This document shows, one piece after another, positions 1 to 7,844 of a DNA stretch of 22,147 nucleotides. The notes beneath the pieces are model-generated. The model did no database searches. It saw only the letters and a program-made list of their open reading frames with translations, and had not been told where the DNA came from. The stretch comes from CAZPEV01 sp964585635 (lineage in GTDB: Bacteria > Zixibacteria > MSB-5A5 > GN15 > JAAZOE01). The position numbers were made by a program, and so were the translations under genes. The stretch is from NCBI GenBank assembly GCA_964585635.1, contig CAZPEV010000038.1:1-22147 (forward strand), written 5' to 3'. Every line of letters starts with the position of its first letter. Position 1 is the first letter of the stretch.

Positions 1-52
1 GCCCTCTCTTTTTGCCCTCCAAAATCCAAATCTACACAAAAGAATTTACACT

Positions 53-148
53 ACCGGGCGGCATCAGGCCAATTGCGCCCGGTGCGCTTCGCGGTCGGCG
101 AATGCCCGGGTCTTCGGACCCGCCAGGTGGCCGGGTCTTTAAACCCGG
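53..148. repeat. Three consecutive palindromic hairpins
   Basis: Hairpin 1: ACCGGGC (53-59) pairs with GCCCGGT (77-83). Hairpin 2: CGGGTC (107-112) and GACCCG (117-122) around a TTCG tetraloop. Hairpin 3: CCGGGT (131-136) with ACCCGG (143-148). The shared CCGGGT core suggests related REP-like intergenic units. Function unknown. Confidence 0.5.
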
Positions 149-605
149 GAATCGAATCGCTCGGCGGCATGCCCTTCTAACCACTTCACTACAAAATCGA
201 TGTTGATCGCAACTCCACCGACATTATTGGGGGTGACCCCGCGGAAAGGAATATCTATGTATGCTTATAGGCCAAATTTCTCGGCGCAAATCACCTCCCC
301 TCGCCGGCGGGGGGCAGGGGGAGGGGCGGCAAAAGGGGGAGGGAAAGCCAAAAACATGGGGCCCCCCGAAAATGACAAAACGAACCCAATTTTCTCCTGC
401 CCCGACCGCCATATCCGACTGTGTGGCATACGAATGGCGTCCACCCGCTCATTTTCGCACACACTCAAAAGTTGGGTTTGATTTGGCTTTTGTGCCACGC
501 GCGCACCCCGCCCGCGCCAAGTCCCGACGATCGCACAGCTTTCCGTGCACGGCCGGACGTCCTCGTCCGCCGCGAAAAGCTTCCTATGGCATCAAAAATC
601 CCTTA

Positions 606-633
606 TGCCCGGCCCCCCGCGGCGGGCCGGGCA
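606..633. repeat. Perfect 10-bp inverted repeat
   Basis: TGCCCGGCCC (606-615) and GGGCCGGGCA (624-633) form a perfect 10-bp stem over an 8-nt loop. It lies 112 bp beyond the stop of the minus-strand propeller gene. No T tract follows on either strand, so a repeat element is a safer call than an intrinsic terminator. Confidence 0.5.
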
Positions 634-652
634 CAGAATACCACCTCCGCAA

Positions 653-675
653 CCCCTCTCCACGCGGGAGAGGGG
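653..675. repeat. CCCCTCTCC/GGAGAGGGG palindromic repeat
   Basis: A 9-bp perfect stem (653-661 with 667-675) is followed by 'TCTGGGGTGA'. This resembles the widely scattered 'cccctctcc...ggagagggg(t)ctggggtgag' intergenic palindromes seen in many bacterial genomes (family recognised from memory, not searched). Confidence 0.5.
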
Positions 676-744
676 TCTGGGGTGACGGCAGCCCAACTAG
701 GCTGGCATATAGCCGGCCCTTTTGAGATATCTACCTTGATCCGA

Positions 745-2013
745 TCACGGACAGCAAGGCGCCGGGCCGCTCTTGAAAATGTAATTGACCACATAGACGG
801 CATCGCCGACGTTGACCGTATGATCGCAATTGGCATCACCCGCTTCTATCGGGACGGGGTTCTTCCCCCCTTTGAAGATGTAATTGATCACGAAAACTGC
901 GTCCCCGATATTGACCGTCCGATCACCGTTGGCGTCGGCCGCCTCATAGGAGAGTTTGCCCCAGCGGGCGATACGATATTTTGGGATTCCATCGGAATTG
1001 ATAAGAGATCCGGCCGCAAACAGTTCGTTGTTGAACAGATGAAGAGCCCGGATCCCGGCGGTCCCCCAGGAAATCCCCGAGCCAAACGGCTTCCAGGAAG
1101 TCCCATCCCAGGCGGCGATGCAATTGGCGAGAACCCCGCCGGCACTGTCGAATATGCCGCCCACGAGTAAATCTCCATCATACTCGCAGAACTGCCCGAT
1201 CGAAACCGTTCCGCCTGCTACTCCCGAACCGAGCGCCGACCAGGAACCACCATCCCACGCCGCCAGATATTTGGCCTCAGTTCCCCCGGCGGTCGTGAAT
1301 CCGCCACCGGCATAAACTTTACCGTTATAGACCGCACTGGTTATGACAAATCCGTCACCGATACCCGACCCCAGTGTCGACCACAAGCTGCCGTTCCAAA
1401 CGGCGATGCGGCCGGCCGAGATTCCCCCGGCTGTAGTAAACCATCCGCCGACAATAAGCCCGCCGTCGTAAACGGAGAATGTGTGAGCGATATCATCCAA
1501 CCCCGATCCCAGCAGCGACCAGGCTGTACCATTCCATTGAGCGACATGGATGGCCCAAATGCCTCCGGCCTTGGTGAATGGTCCCCCGGCGAATAACTTG
1601 CCGTCATAAAGACCAAGGCAGGCAACCGGTCCGTTGACCCCATTGCCCACGCGCGACCAGGATCCGCCGTCCCATGAGGCAACGCCAATCGCGGAGATTC
1701 CTGCTATCACGGAATAATCTCCCCCGACAAAAAGTCTGCCGTCATAGATTTCCAGAGGCGCAACCTTGCTATTGGTCGTGCCCAGTACCGTCCAGGCGTT
1801 TCCATCCCAGGCGGCAATGCAACTGGTATTGGTATAATTGACGATAAGTCTTCCGTCATAGGCTTCGAGATCTCCAACCCAAACAACGGAATCTCCCACC
1901 ACTCCCCAATCGATCGGCAACCAGGTGTACTCATCAGAATAGCAGACCGCGGAGGCCATCCCTCCCCAAAGCATTTCCCCAAAAAGGAAAATGCCGATAA
2001 CCCAATATTTCAT
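745..2013 (-). CDS. Secreted seven-repeat propeller-like protein with C-terminal dockerin-like module
   Basis: Probably exported. The chosen ATG at 2013 gives a typical signal peptide (about residues 1-22, hydrophobic then ASA) and has an AGGAG ribosome site 8 nt upstream; an in-frame upstream start at 2052 would put 13 extra residues before the signal. The body holds seven repeats of about 48 residues, each with a 'YDGxLxVGG' strand followed by 'IAxWDGxxWSxLGSG', which suggests a seven-bladed beta-propeller. The last 64 of 422 residues form a paired EF-hand-like dockerin type module (two DxNxDxTVNxGD loops each followed by NYIFK). No catalytic residues are recognisable, so binding or surface display is a guess. 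The gene upstream (carboxypeptidase) ends 133 bp away and carries nearly the same module, so they may share an mRNA. Confidence 0.85.
   Translation of the reverse strand: MKYWVIGIFLFGEMLWGGMASAVCYSDEYTWLPIDWGVVGDSVVWVGDLEAYDGRLIVNYTNTSCIAAWDGNAWTVLGTTNSKVAPLEIYDGRLFVGGDYSVIAGISAIGVASWDGGSWSRVGNGVNGPVACLGLYDGKLFAGGPFTKAGGIWAIHVAQWNGTAWSLLGSGLDDIAHTFSVYDGGLIVGGWFTTAGGISAGRIAVWNGSLWSTLGSGIGDGFVITSAVYNGKVYAGGGFTTAGGTEAKYLAAWDGGSWSALGSGVAGGTVSIGQFCEYDGDLLVGGIFDSAGGVLANCIAAWDGTSWKPFGSGISWGTAGIRALHLFNNELFAAGSLINSDGIPKYRIARWGKLSYEAADANGDRTVNIGDAVFVINYIFKGGKNPVPIEAGDANCDHTVNVGDAVYVVNYIFKSGPAPCCP
772..937 (-). repeat. Dockerin-module DNA repeat, copy A
   Basis: About 166 bp encoding the C-terminal paired EF-hand module of the propeller protein. 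It aligns without gaps, at roughly nine identical bases in ten, to 2174-2339 in the neighbouring carboxypeptidase gene. Many differences are at synonymous positions. Confidence 0.8.
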
Positions 2014-2146
2014 TTTCAACGCTCCTATGTGCCTTCCATCTATGGGTGACATTCGCCTCTATTTACCTGTATGCCGGTCGGTTGCGGTCGGCTGGTCATC
2101 CGGATCGGCCGCCCCCTCACCAAAGCATCCGCCCCTGGTTGGAGGA

Positions 2147-4237
2147 CTATGGGCAACAGGGCGCCGGACCCCCCTTGAAGATGTAATTGACCACATAGAC
2201 GGCATCGCCGACGTTGACCGTGTGATCGCAATTGGCGTCACCCGCTTCTATCGGGACGGGATTCAGCCCGCCCTTGAAAATGTAATTGATCACGCGAATC
2301 GCGTCCCCGACGTTGACCGTCCGATCACCGTTGGCGTCGCCGCAGATCATGGTGCAGGCATCGCCGATGCCGTCGCCGTTACTGTCTTTCTGATCGGCAT
2401 TGGCCGCCTGCGGACAGTTGTCGCAACTATCAGGCACGCCGTCCGCATCGGCATCGATATGATCGTTATGCCCGGGACAGATATCGCAGAGGTCCCCGAC
2501 ACCGTCACGATCGCTGTCGGCCTGATCGGCATTGGCCAGGTCGGGACAGTTGTCGCAGACGTCCCCTATTCCGTCGCCGTCGCGGTCGACCTGATCGGGA
2601 TTGAATATCGTGGGACAATTATCGCAGGCAAAGCTGAGACTATCGCCATCCGGGTCGGATCGCGACACGGTCAGCGTTGCCTGGAAAAGAAGGGTGTCGA
2701 CCACCGTCGGCTGGCTTTGCTTCGAGACATACGTCCACAAATACCCCAGCGCCTGGGTCTGGCCGGCGTCGATCACCGCCTGCGGAGAAAGGTCGCACGA
2801 AACCGTCAGACTCTCACCGGGGTTGATCACGCCCGAATTGTAGTTAACCTGGTTCCAACCGGGAATGGCGCTATAATTATCATACAGGAAGGTGATATTG
2901 AGCGATTCCGCACCGTTGTTCCAGAAATGCTTTTCGCGACTGAATCCTCCCAGGCAGACATCCATGGTCGAATCGATCGTCGTGAAATCCGTGGATACGA
3001 ATCGCCTCGGCTTCTGACGCGTCTCGATGGCCCTGCTGATGAGGGACAAATTCGCCTGCATCATCAGATTGCTCAGCGGTTCGATCTCCTCCACTGCCGG
3101 CCAGAACCAGTTTCCGACTTCAACCAGAAAGCTGAGCGCCTTACGCTTGGCCTGCTGCTCGACATACATCCAGGCCGTGCCTTCCCCCGCTTCGATAATG
3201 GTCGACCCGTACGACTGCCCATAATCGGTGAACGATTGCAGGTCGCGGGTGATCGGCCAGTACCAGAAGAAATCCGGGTTTCCATACCCCACCGACGGCA
3301 GCCCGAACGGAGCCATGAAATACCCCCCATAGGCGTGGGTGTTTAGGATAATCACGAAATCGTGGGCGTTGATAAAATCGCGCAGGGCCTGGGTCTCAGG
3401 CTCGGAAAAGGGGCCGGTTCCCTGATAAACTTCACTGGATCCAACCGGCGACGAATAGTCACTGGCCCCCCACATGAACCCCCAGTTGCGGTTAAGGTCG
3501 ATGCCGGCGGTGCCGTCGCCATTGTCGCGCCGATTCTTGCGCCACATCCCGCCCCCCTCGGGATTCGTCAACTCGTTGTACAGGTAACCGTCAACGTTGA
3601 TGATCGGCAAGAGCCACGTCTCGGCATCGTTCACCAGCGACCCCACGTACGGGTTGTCCTTGTTCTCCAGCAGGTACCACATAGTCTTCAGGAGAATCTC
3701 CATGCCGATCGGCTCGCGGGCATGAATCATGGCGTTGAAGAACACCTCCGGTTCATCCTCGTCCACCGCTGCGTTGTCGGAAATCTTAATGGCCAGCATC
3801 GGCCGCCCTTCCAGGGTGTACCCAATCGTGTCCAAGTGCGTATACTCCGGATACTGCTGGCAGGCCGCCACCATTTCCGCGACCGCTTCGCTATTAGTAT
3901 GATATCCCCCCATCAATTTACCGGTCGCCAGCCGACTCCGGGAATATTCTTCCACATTCTCGATCTCGACCCGACCGCCGAATCGCTCCACCAGGATGTC
4001 CCGCTCTTTGGCCGTGGCGACCACCTTCATGCTACCGTCGGGCAGCTCCTGGGCGACGTCAAAATAGCCGGCCCGAAACTCCGCCAGCTTACCCGCCGTC
4101 AGGGGACTCACATGAATAAGGGAGTGATTCTCATATCCATACGTTTGGGCCGAAACCAGCCCGCCGAAAGCCATCAGGGCCATCACAACCAGCCCGGAAA
4201 GGCCCCACACCTTGGCAATACATTTCGGTTGCTTCAT
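2147..4237 (-). CDS. Secreted M14 zinc carboxypeptidase with thrombospondin type-3 repeats and dockerin-like module
   Basis: Predicted metallocarboxypeptidase removing C-terminal residues from peptides outside the cytoplasm. Residues 1-30 are a signal peptide ending VSA. Residues about 110-405 are the M14 domain: zinc ligands H172 and E175 in HARE, H301 in NTHAYG, substrate-binding R250 in DLNRNW, and catalytic E373 in FLVEVGNW. After a beta-sandwich-like stretch (about 410-545) come several DxDxDGxxDxCDNCP thrombospondin type-3 calcium repeats (about 548-632), then a paired dockerin-like module (633-696). All catalytic residues are present, so it should be active. The start has a GAGG site about 7 nt upstream. 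Substrate is unknown; an extracellular nutrient-peptide or surface-processing role is inference. Confidence 0.93.
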   Translation of the reverse strand: MKQPKCIAKVWGLSGLVVMALMAFGGLVSAQTYGYENHSLIHVSPLTAGKLAEFRAGYFDVAQELPDGSMKVVATAKERDILVERFGGRVEIENVEEYSRSRLATGKLMGGYHTNSEAVAEMVAACQQYPEYTHLDTIGYTLEGRPMLAIKISDNAAVDEDEPEVFFNAMIHAREPIGMEILLKTMWYLLENKDNPYVGSLVNDAETWLLPIINVDGYLYNELTNPEGGGMWRKNRRDNGDGTAGIDLNRNWGFMWGASDYSSPVGSSEVYQGTGPFSEPETQALRDFINAHDFVIILNTHAYGGYFMAPFGLPSVGYGNPDFFWYWPITRDLQSFTDYGQSYGSTIIEAGEGTAWMYVEQQAKRKALSFLVEVGNWFWPAVEEIEPLSNLMMQANLSLISRAIETRQKPRRFVSTDFTTIDSTMDVCLGGFSREKHFWNNGAESLNITFLYDNYSAIPGWNQVNYNSGVINPGESLTVSCDLSPQAVIDAGQTQALGYLWTYVSKQSQPTVVDTLLFQATLTVSRSDPDGDSLSFACDNCPTIFNPDQVDRDGDGIGDVCDNCPDLANADQADSDRDGVGDLCDICPGHNDHIDADADGVPDSCDNCPQAANADQKDSNGDGIGDACTMICGDANGDRTVNVGDAIRVINYIFKGGLNPVPIEAGDANCDHTVNVGDAVYVVNYIFKGGPAPCCP
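2174..2339 (-). repeat. Dockerin-module DNA repeat, copy B
   Basis: Partner of 772-937; encodes the C-terminal module of the M14 carboxypeptidase. The high DNA identity over an ungapped stretch points to recent duplication or gene conversion between adjacent genes. Confidence 0.8.
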
Positions 4238-4979
4238 ACTCTACCTCGCCTTGTCAAAAGTGATCGAATGCAGGGCGGCTGTGAGGAATTGGGCGAAAGA
4301 CTACCGTTCGGGTCGGGCCAACCTGCCTGCCTATGCGGCAACGATGCCCCGGACTTACCATCAGGACTGGTGTCACGTCCCAACTGTTTAATGGTAATGG
4401 ATACAGGCCATGATATTATTACGGCAGGCCAGGATGCCTGATCCTCGACCCGCCGGACATGTTGACTCTTGCCTATCACAAAGGAATGCCTCGATATTTG
4501 ATGATCAAAGCGACATTTCTTCTCTTCACTGGCAATGCTCCGCGACGGCGGGAATTCTTACAGGGTATCCTCCGGCCGATCGAACGGCAGGTCGGCCTAT
4601 CTCTGCAAGGAGCCGGATTTACTTTCCAGATATAATCAAATGGAAATCGCATGCCTAAAGTCGACGCTGGGCCATCCGGCCACCGCGCTCCTCCTCTCAT
4701 ATAAGGGGGAGCAGCAAGCGTTCAACATCGAATCTGTGGTTATTTTCGTAAAGGATCTATATGGGAGAACCATTGGCAGATGAGGGCGAGGGCAACATAA
4801 GTGCCTGATCATTAATCAGTTAATGATTTACCAGCGGAGGCCTTGGGATGCATATAGGGCTTTTTTGCACGCCAAGCGAGCCGCATCGGCGGCCCGGATA
4901 TCAGATCCGGGAAACCGTGAATGACAATTTGTGTCCAATGCGGCATCCAAGATGAATCTCCTGAGTCCGCGCCCCGAGG
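4238..4979. other. Non-coding stretch, no convincing gene
   Basis: About 740 bp between the carboxypeptidase start and the methyltransferase stop. Frames of up to about 80 codons exist on both strands but none has a plausible composition, ribosome site or recognisable domain. Visible structure: CATTAA/TTAATG inverted repeat near 4810-4826, GCCGC/GCGGC near 4880-4892, and a perfect 7-bp stem CCCGGAT (4893-4899) / ATCCGGG (4905-4911). The last two lie just past the minus-strand methyltransferase stop and could form its 3' end, but no T run follows. The carboxypeptidase promoter should lie here; I could not identify it. Confidence 0.5.
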
Positions 4980-5606
4980 TCAAACTGTCTTCATATATGC
5001 CGCTACTCTATATTCATAAGAAAGTCTTATGTTTTCATCCTTCATCCGGTCCCCGAAGTAGAAAGACATCAAGGCTTCTGCATCCTCAATCGATGCGAAT
5101 TCGAACGCCGTTTCTATGTAGTGGACGGTAAATCCGTTTTCGAGATAGAATTCCGGGCCTTCTGCAATCGGATGAACGGCAAAGCTGCTAAACTCGTCTT
5201 TCCCGGCGTTATCGACAACGATTAGCTTTCCGCCGGATTTTATGACGCGTTCGGCCTCCTTGAGTCCTCTGCGCTTGTCATTACCCGCGAAGAAATACGC
5301 CCATGTTGAGTAGGCCGCGTCAAAATAGCTGTCGTGAAATGGAATATCTTCAGCCGATCCCCTTACCCAGAAGGGACTGTTATCGAAATTGACCATTCCT
5401 GTTGATGGTTCAAGGCAGAAGACATCCCTGCCAATAATACGCTTGGCCGTGAATCCATCACCCGCACCAATATCGAGGACAAGCCCCTGAGGAAGGTGTT
5501 TGTTCAGGAATGCAATTACTTTGCCTTGACGATCCATGCTGCTTCGTTCAATGGCAAACATATCTTTGTACCACGAACCATAGAATGGAATCACGTCGCT
5601 ATTCAT
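4980..5606 (-). CDS. Class I SAM-dependent methyltransferase
   Basis: Cytoplasmic methyltransferase of 208 residues in the Rossmann (methyltransferase type 11) family. SAM-binding motif I is VLDIGAGDG (43-51); the acidic end of strand 2 is in CLEPS; motif IV-like PFHDSYFDAAYS and the post-IV GGKLIVVDN strand follow in order. The substrate cannot be deduced. The base composition is visibly more AT-rich than the flanking genes, and the gene sits about 195 bp downstream of a tRNA-Ser gene on the same strand, a common site for acquired DNA, so horizontal acquisition is possible. The ribosome site is weak (AAGGCA before the ATG). Confidence 0.85.
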   Translation of the reverse strand: MNSDVIPFYGSWYKDMFAIERSSMDRQGKVIAFLNKHLPQGLVLDIGAGDGFTAKRIIGRDVFCLEPSTGMVNFDNSPFWVRGSAEDIPFHDSYFDAAYSTWAYFFAGNDKRRGLKEAERVIKSGGKLIVVDNAGKDEFSSFAVHPIAEGPEFYLENGFTVHYIETAFEFASIEDAEALMSFYFGDRMKDENIRLSYEYRVAAYMKTV

Positions 5607-5800
5607 AAGTGCCTTACAATCAACCGGTGATCCACAGCTTTCAATACGAAGTCATGCCCGCCTGGGATTCCATTGAGCGGGGACAATATCTCTTGCGCAT
5701 CGCCGCAAAAGAGCGGGGGATTTGGGATACGTATCGAACTCATATTCGCAAGGCTAAAAACCAGGTCATACACGCGACAGCAGAAAACACGATGGATTCG

Positions 5801-5888
5801 TGGCGGAGGAGGTAGGATTCGAACCCACGGTACCTTGCGGTACAACGGTTTTCAAGACCGCCGCTTTCGACCACTCAGCCACTCCTCC
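5801..5888 (-). tRNA. tRNA-Ser (anticodon UGA)
   Basis: A complete class II tRNA: acceptor GGAGGAG pairs with CTCCTCC, discriminator G, encoded CCA (5801-5803), D-arm TGGCTGAGTGGTCGAAAG, anticodon loop CTTGAAA between CGGT/ACCG arms, a long variable arm with TACC/GGTA pairing, and T-loop GGTTCGAATCC. The anticodon TGA and long variable arm identify serine, reading UCA and, with wobble, other UCN codons. Confidence 0.97.
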
Positions 5889-5894
5889 GCGGTT

Positions 5895-5913
5895 CCCACC
5901 GTGAAAAGGTGGG
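5895..5913 (-). other. Hairpin in the tRNA-Ser leader
   Basis: CCCACC (5895-5900) and GGTGGG (5908-5913) form a 6-bp stem between the candidate promoter and the 5' end of tRNA-Ser. It may be a 5' leader structure processed off by RNase P. Confidence 0.4.
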
Positions 5914-5919
5914 GCACAG

Positions 5920-5953
5920 ATTATAACATCATATAATCACAGCCGCTTGTCAA
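5920..5953 (-). promoter_or_regulatory. Candidate sigma70-type promoter of tRNA-Ser
   Basis: On the minus strand an extended -10, TGTTATAAT (TATAAT at 5925-5920), lies about 32 bp before the tRNA. A perfect TTGACA (5953-5948) lies upstream, but 22 bp away rather than about 17, so the extended -10 probably carries most of the activity. Confidence 0.5.
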
Positions 5954-5986
5954 GTATCCTGGCTCGCCGCCGGCAGCGGCGCTCTA

Positions 5987-7219
5987 TCAATCCCCCTCAC
6001 CCGCGGTGGATGGTGCCGGCATAGGACCGCGTGTCATTCGCCCGATCAGCCGGGCCGACGCCGCCAGGCCACAGATCACGACGGCCAGACCGAGATACAG
6101 AAACGCCCGAGGGAAACCATCATGGTCGGCCACATAACCGATCAGCGGCGTCGCCAGAATGTACACGACCGAACTACCCAGTCCGGCGACGGAGAGAATT
6201 GTCGCGCGCGCCGCCGAGGGCGACTCGGCGTTGACGATGGCCGTCATCTGCGGCCGGAGCGCGCCCCAGGCGAATTGATGCCCCAAGGCAATCACCACGC
6301 CGGCCAGGTCCTGGCGAATGCCCATGTAGATCAACGCCAGTCCGGCGATAAGCGGCAGCAGATAGAAATAAAGCCTCGTCCCGCACCATCGCTCCGCCCA
6401 GGCCGTGAAATTGGAGGACGCCGCCGCGCCGATCAACCAGACAAAATAGATGACGCCGAAATACTTGAGCGGAATCCCGACCTGCTGCAAATACGGTTGC
6501 GCGAATTTGTGTCCGACCAGCAGCAGGCCGATGACAATTGACCAGAGGACGATGGCGGCTCGGAGCGTGCCGCTGCGGCGGATGGTATCGGCGCCCTGAC
6601 TGACGATCTCCCGGATCGGTCGGGGACGAGACTGCCGCGGCGGCTCGGCGCAGGTAGCCATCACCAGGATCGCCAGCCCCGACGCCAGCGCCGACAGCAG
6701 AAACGGCCAGGACATATTCTCGGCCGCGAGCCAGCCGCCGGTTAGCCCGCCTGCTCCCCACCCGATCAGATTGTACATGTAGGCGCGCCCCTCGACATTC
6801 TTGAACTCCTCACTGCGGTCGGCGGCGCGCAATGAATCATAGATGAAGGCGGCATCGGCGCCGGAGACGAACGCCAGCGCGGTGCCATGGAAGGCCATCC
6901 CCGCCAAGTACCAAGCCATCCCGTTGCCATAGGCAATCATAAGATACCCGGCCGCCTGGGCCAACATCCCCAGCATCAGGACCGGCCGGCGCCCCCAGCG
7001 GTCGGCCAGCAGACCGGAGGGCAACTCCAGCACCGTTTGGAGGATGGTGTCCACGGCATAGAGGTAGAGGATGATGCTGAAGTCCAGATGGCGGGCCAGG
7101 AAGAAGACGGCATACATCGGCAGCCAGAAGGCCATGTTGCCGAACAGGTGAAAGGCATAGTAACCGTTGATGTTTCGTCCGGCGTAAAATCGCCCCTCGC
7201 GGTCGTAGGGATAGCTCAC
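5987..7219 (-). CDS. Major facilitator superfamily transporter
   Basis: Inner-membrane transporter of 410 residues, the usual MFS length, with about twelve hydrophobic segments in two halves separated by a basic loop (about 200-220, RQSRPRPIRE). The MFS motif A between helices 2 and 3 is clear: GLLADRWGRRPV (69-80). Substrate unknown; the family contains many drug and metabolite exporters. The start is GTG at 7219, overlapping the SprT-like gene's stop in a GTGA junction, so the two are translationally coupled. Its stop lies about 100 bp before the tRNA-Ser gene on the same strand. Confidence 0.9.
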   Translation of the reverse strand: MSYPYDREGRFYAGRNINGYYAFHLFGNMAFWLPMYAVFFLARHLDFSIILYLYAVDTILQTVLELPSGLLADRWGRRPVLMLGMLAQAAGYLMIAYGNGMAWYLAGMAFHGTALAFVSGADAAFIYDSLRAADRSEEFKNVEGRAYMYNLIGWGAGGLTGGWLAAENMSWPFLLSALASGLAILVMATCAEPPRQSRPRPIREIVSQGADTIRRSGTLRAAIVLWSIVIGLLLVGHKFAQPYLQQVGIPLKYFGVIYFVWLIGAAASSNFTAWAERWCGTRLYFYLLPLIAGLALIYMGIRQDLAGVVIALGHQFAWGALRPQMTAIVNAESPSAARATILSVAGLGSSVVYILATPLIGYVADHDGFPRAFLYLGLAVVICGLAASARLIGRMTRGPMPAPSTAGEGD

Positions 7220-7782
7220 TGCCCGACCGCCCCTTTGAGTCGCCGCTTCAGCACCAGCTTGAACCGCTCATCAAATCCTTTCCGGGAGCAGCGGCCGCAG
7301 GAAGCCATCCGCAGCCGTCGCACCCGGGGATACTCGGTGAAGCAGACGGGGCAGACATAGATGAAACGGGGCGGGCGGCGCAGGGAGGGATGCTCGTTGG
7401 CCCGGATCGAGGCCCCGATCCGCCGGGCGACCGCCTTGAAGGCGGCGTTGTGCGTGAAATGGACGACATGAATCATTTCATGCTTGAGGGTATCGTACAC
7501 TTCGTCGGGAAACAGGCGATGGTAATGCTCGGATATCTTGATTTCTCTCCGCGTCGGATAGTAGGCACCCGCGGCCAGCATCCGTTTGGAGTAGCTGATC
7601 TTCACGCCCGGCAGCTTGCCCTCGAAGTATTGCTGATTATAGATGGCATACATGCCGTAGAGATCATCCAGGGAGGGCAGGTCCGACGGGCGGGGCGGGG
7701 CCATCAGGGAGTCGAGGAAGTCGTAATTGGCCGGCGATGGTCGGCGGGCAGGCAACGGCGCTTTTTGACGACTTTCACCCAT
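7216..7782 (-). CDS. SprT-like zinc metalloprotein
   Basis: 188 residues with the SprT-like (zincin) core: HEMIH (101-105) with H111 as the probable third zinc ligand. A C-terminal zinc ribbon follows, with paired cysteines C144/C147 and C162/C165. SprT/Spartan-family proteins are putative metalloproteases; the eukaryotic relative SPRTN digests DNA-protein crosslinks, while bacterial roles are largely undefined. The proline-rich N-terminus (1-40) looks disordered. No strong ribosome site precedes the ATG at 7782, and a later in-frame ATG at 7704 is possible. Coupled by a 4-nt overlap to the downstream MFS gene; the functional link between the two is unclear. Confidence 0.85.
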   Translation of the reverse strand: MGESRQKAPLPARRPSPANYDFLDSLMAPPRPSDLPSLDDLYGMYAIYNQQYFEGKLPGVKISYSKRMLAAGAYYPTRREIKISEHYHRLFPDEVYDTLKHEMIHVVHFTHNAAFKAVARRIGASIRANEHPSLRRPPRFIYVCPVCFTEYPRVRRLRMASCGRCSRKGFDERFKLVLKRRLKGAVGQ

Positions 7783-7844
7783 GTTGTCGGCTCATGGCCC
7801 CGAGCGGCGCCCGGCGGGATTTCACGGTCGATGCCGCCGTCTTC

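Larger units (their letters stand above)
1..744. other. Intergenic stretch with GC-rich hairpins, no convincing gene
   Basis: No reading frame here looks like a protein; the short frames are proline/arginine-rich translations of GC-rich repeats. The stretch contains three successive hairpins at 53-148, a purine/pyrimidine-skewed CCCCTC/GAGGGG-type repeat at about 296-340, a 10-bp-stem hairpin at 606-633 and a 9-bp-stem hairpin at 653-675. It lies downstream of the propeller gene (minus strand), so some hairpins could act in 3'-end formation, but none has a clear T run. Confidence 0.6.

Noticed and set aside
140..200. tRNA-like sequence on the minus strand (D-loop-like GTAGTGAAGTGGTTAG and T-loop-like GATTCGATTCCC)
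   Set aside because: No acceptor stem closes, the anticodon arm does not form a 7-nt loop, and spacing is wrong. At most a degenerate remnant.
2340..2640. CRISPR-like spaced repeats
   Set aside because: The periodic GTTGTCGCA/ATCGGCATTGG pattern is the coding sequence of thrombospondin type-3 calcium repeats in frame within the carboxypeptidase.
3362..4441. Long plus-strand frames opposite real genes (also 1991-3346, 13528-14727, 15712-16929, 19131-20099, 20648-21613)
   Set aside because: They are antisense to genes with complete, recognisable motifs and have His/Arg/Asp/Gly-skewed composition typical of shadow frames in GC-rich DNA.
4234..4783. Several frames of 74-82 codons upstream of the carboxypeptidase
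   Set aside because: No ribosome sites, no domain-like sequence, and mutually overlapping on both strands; consistent with non-coding DNA.
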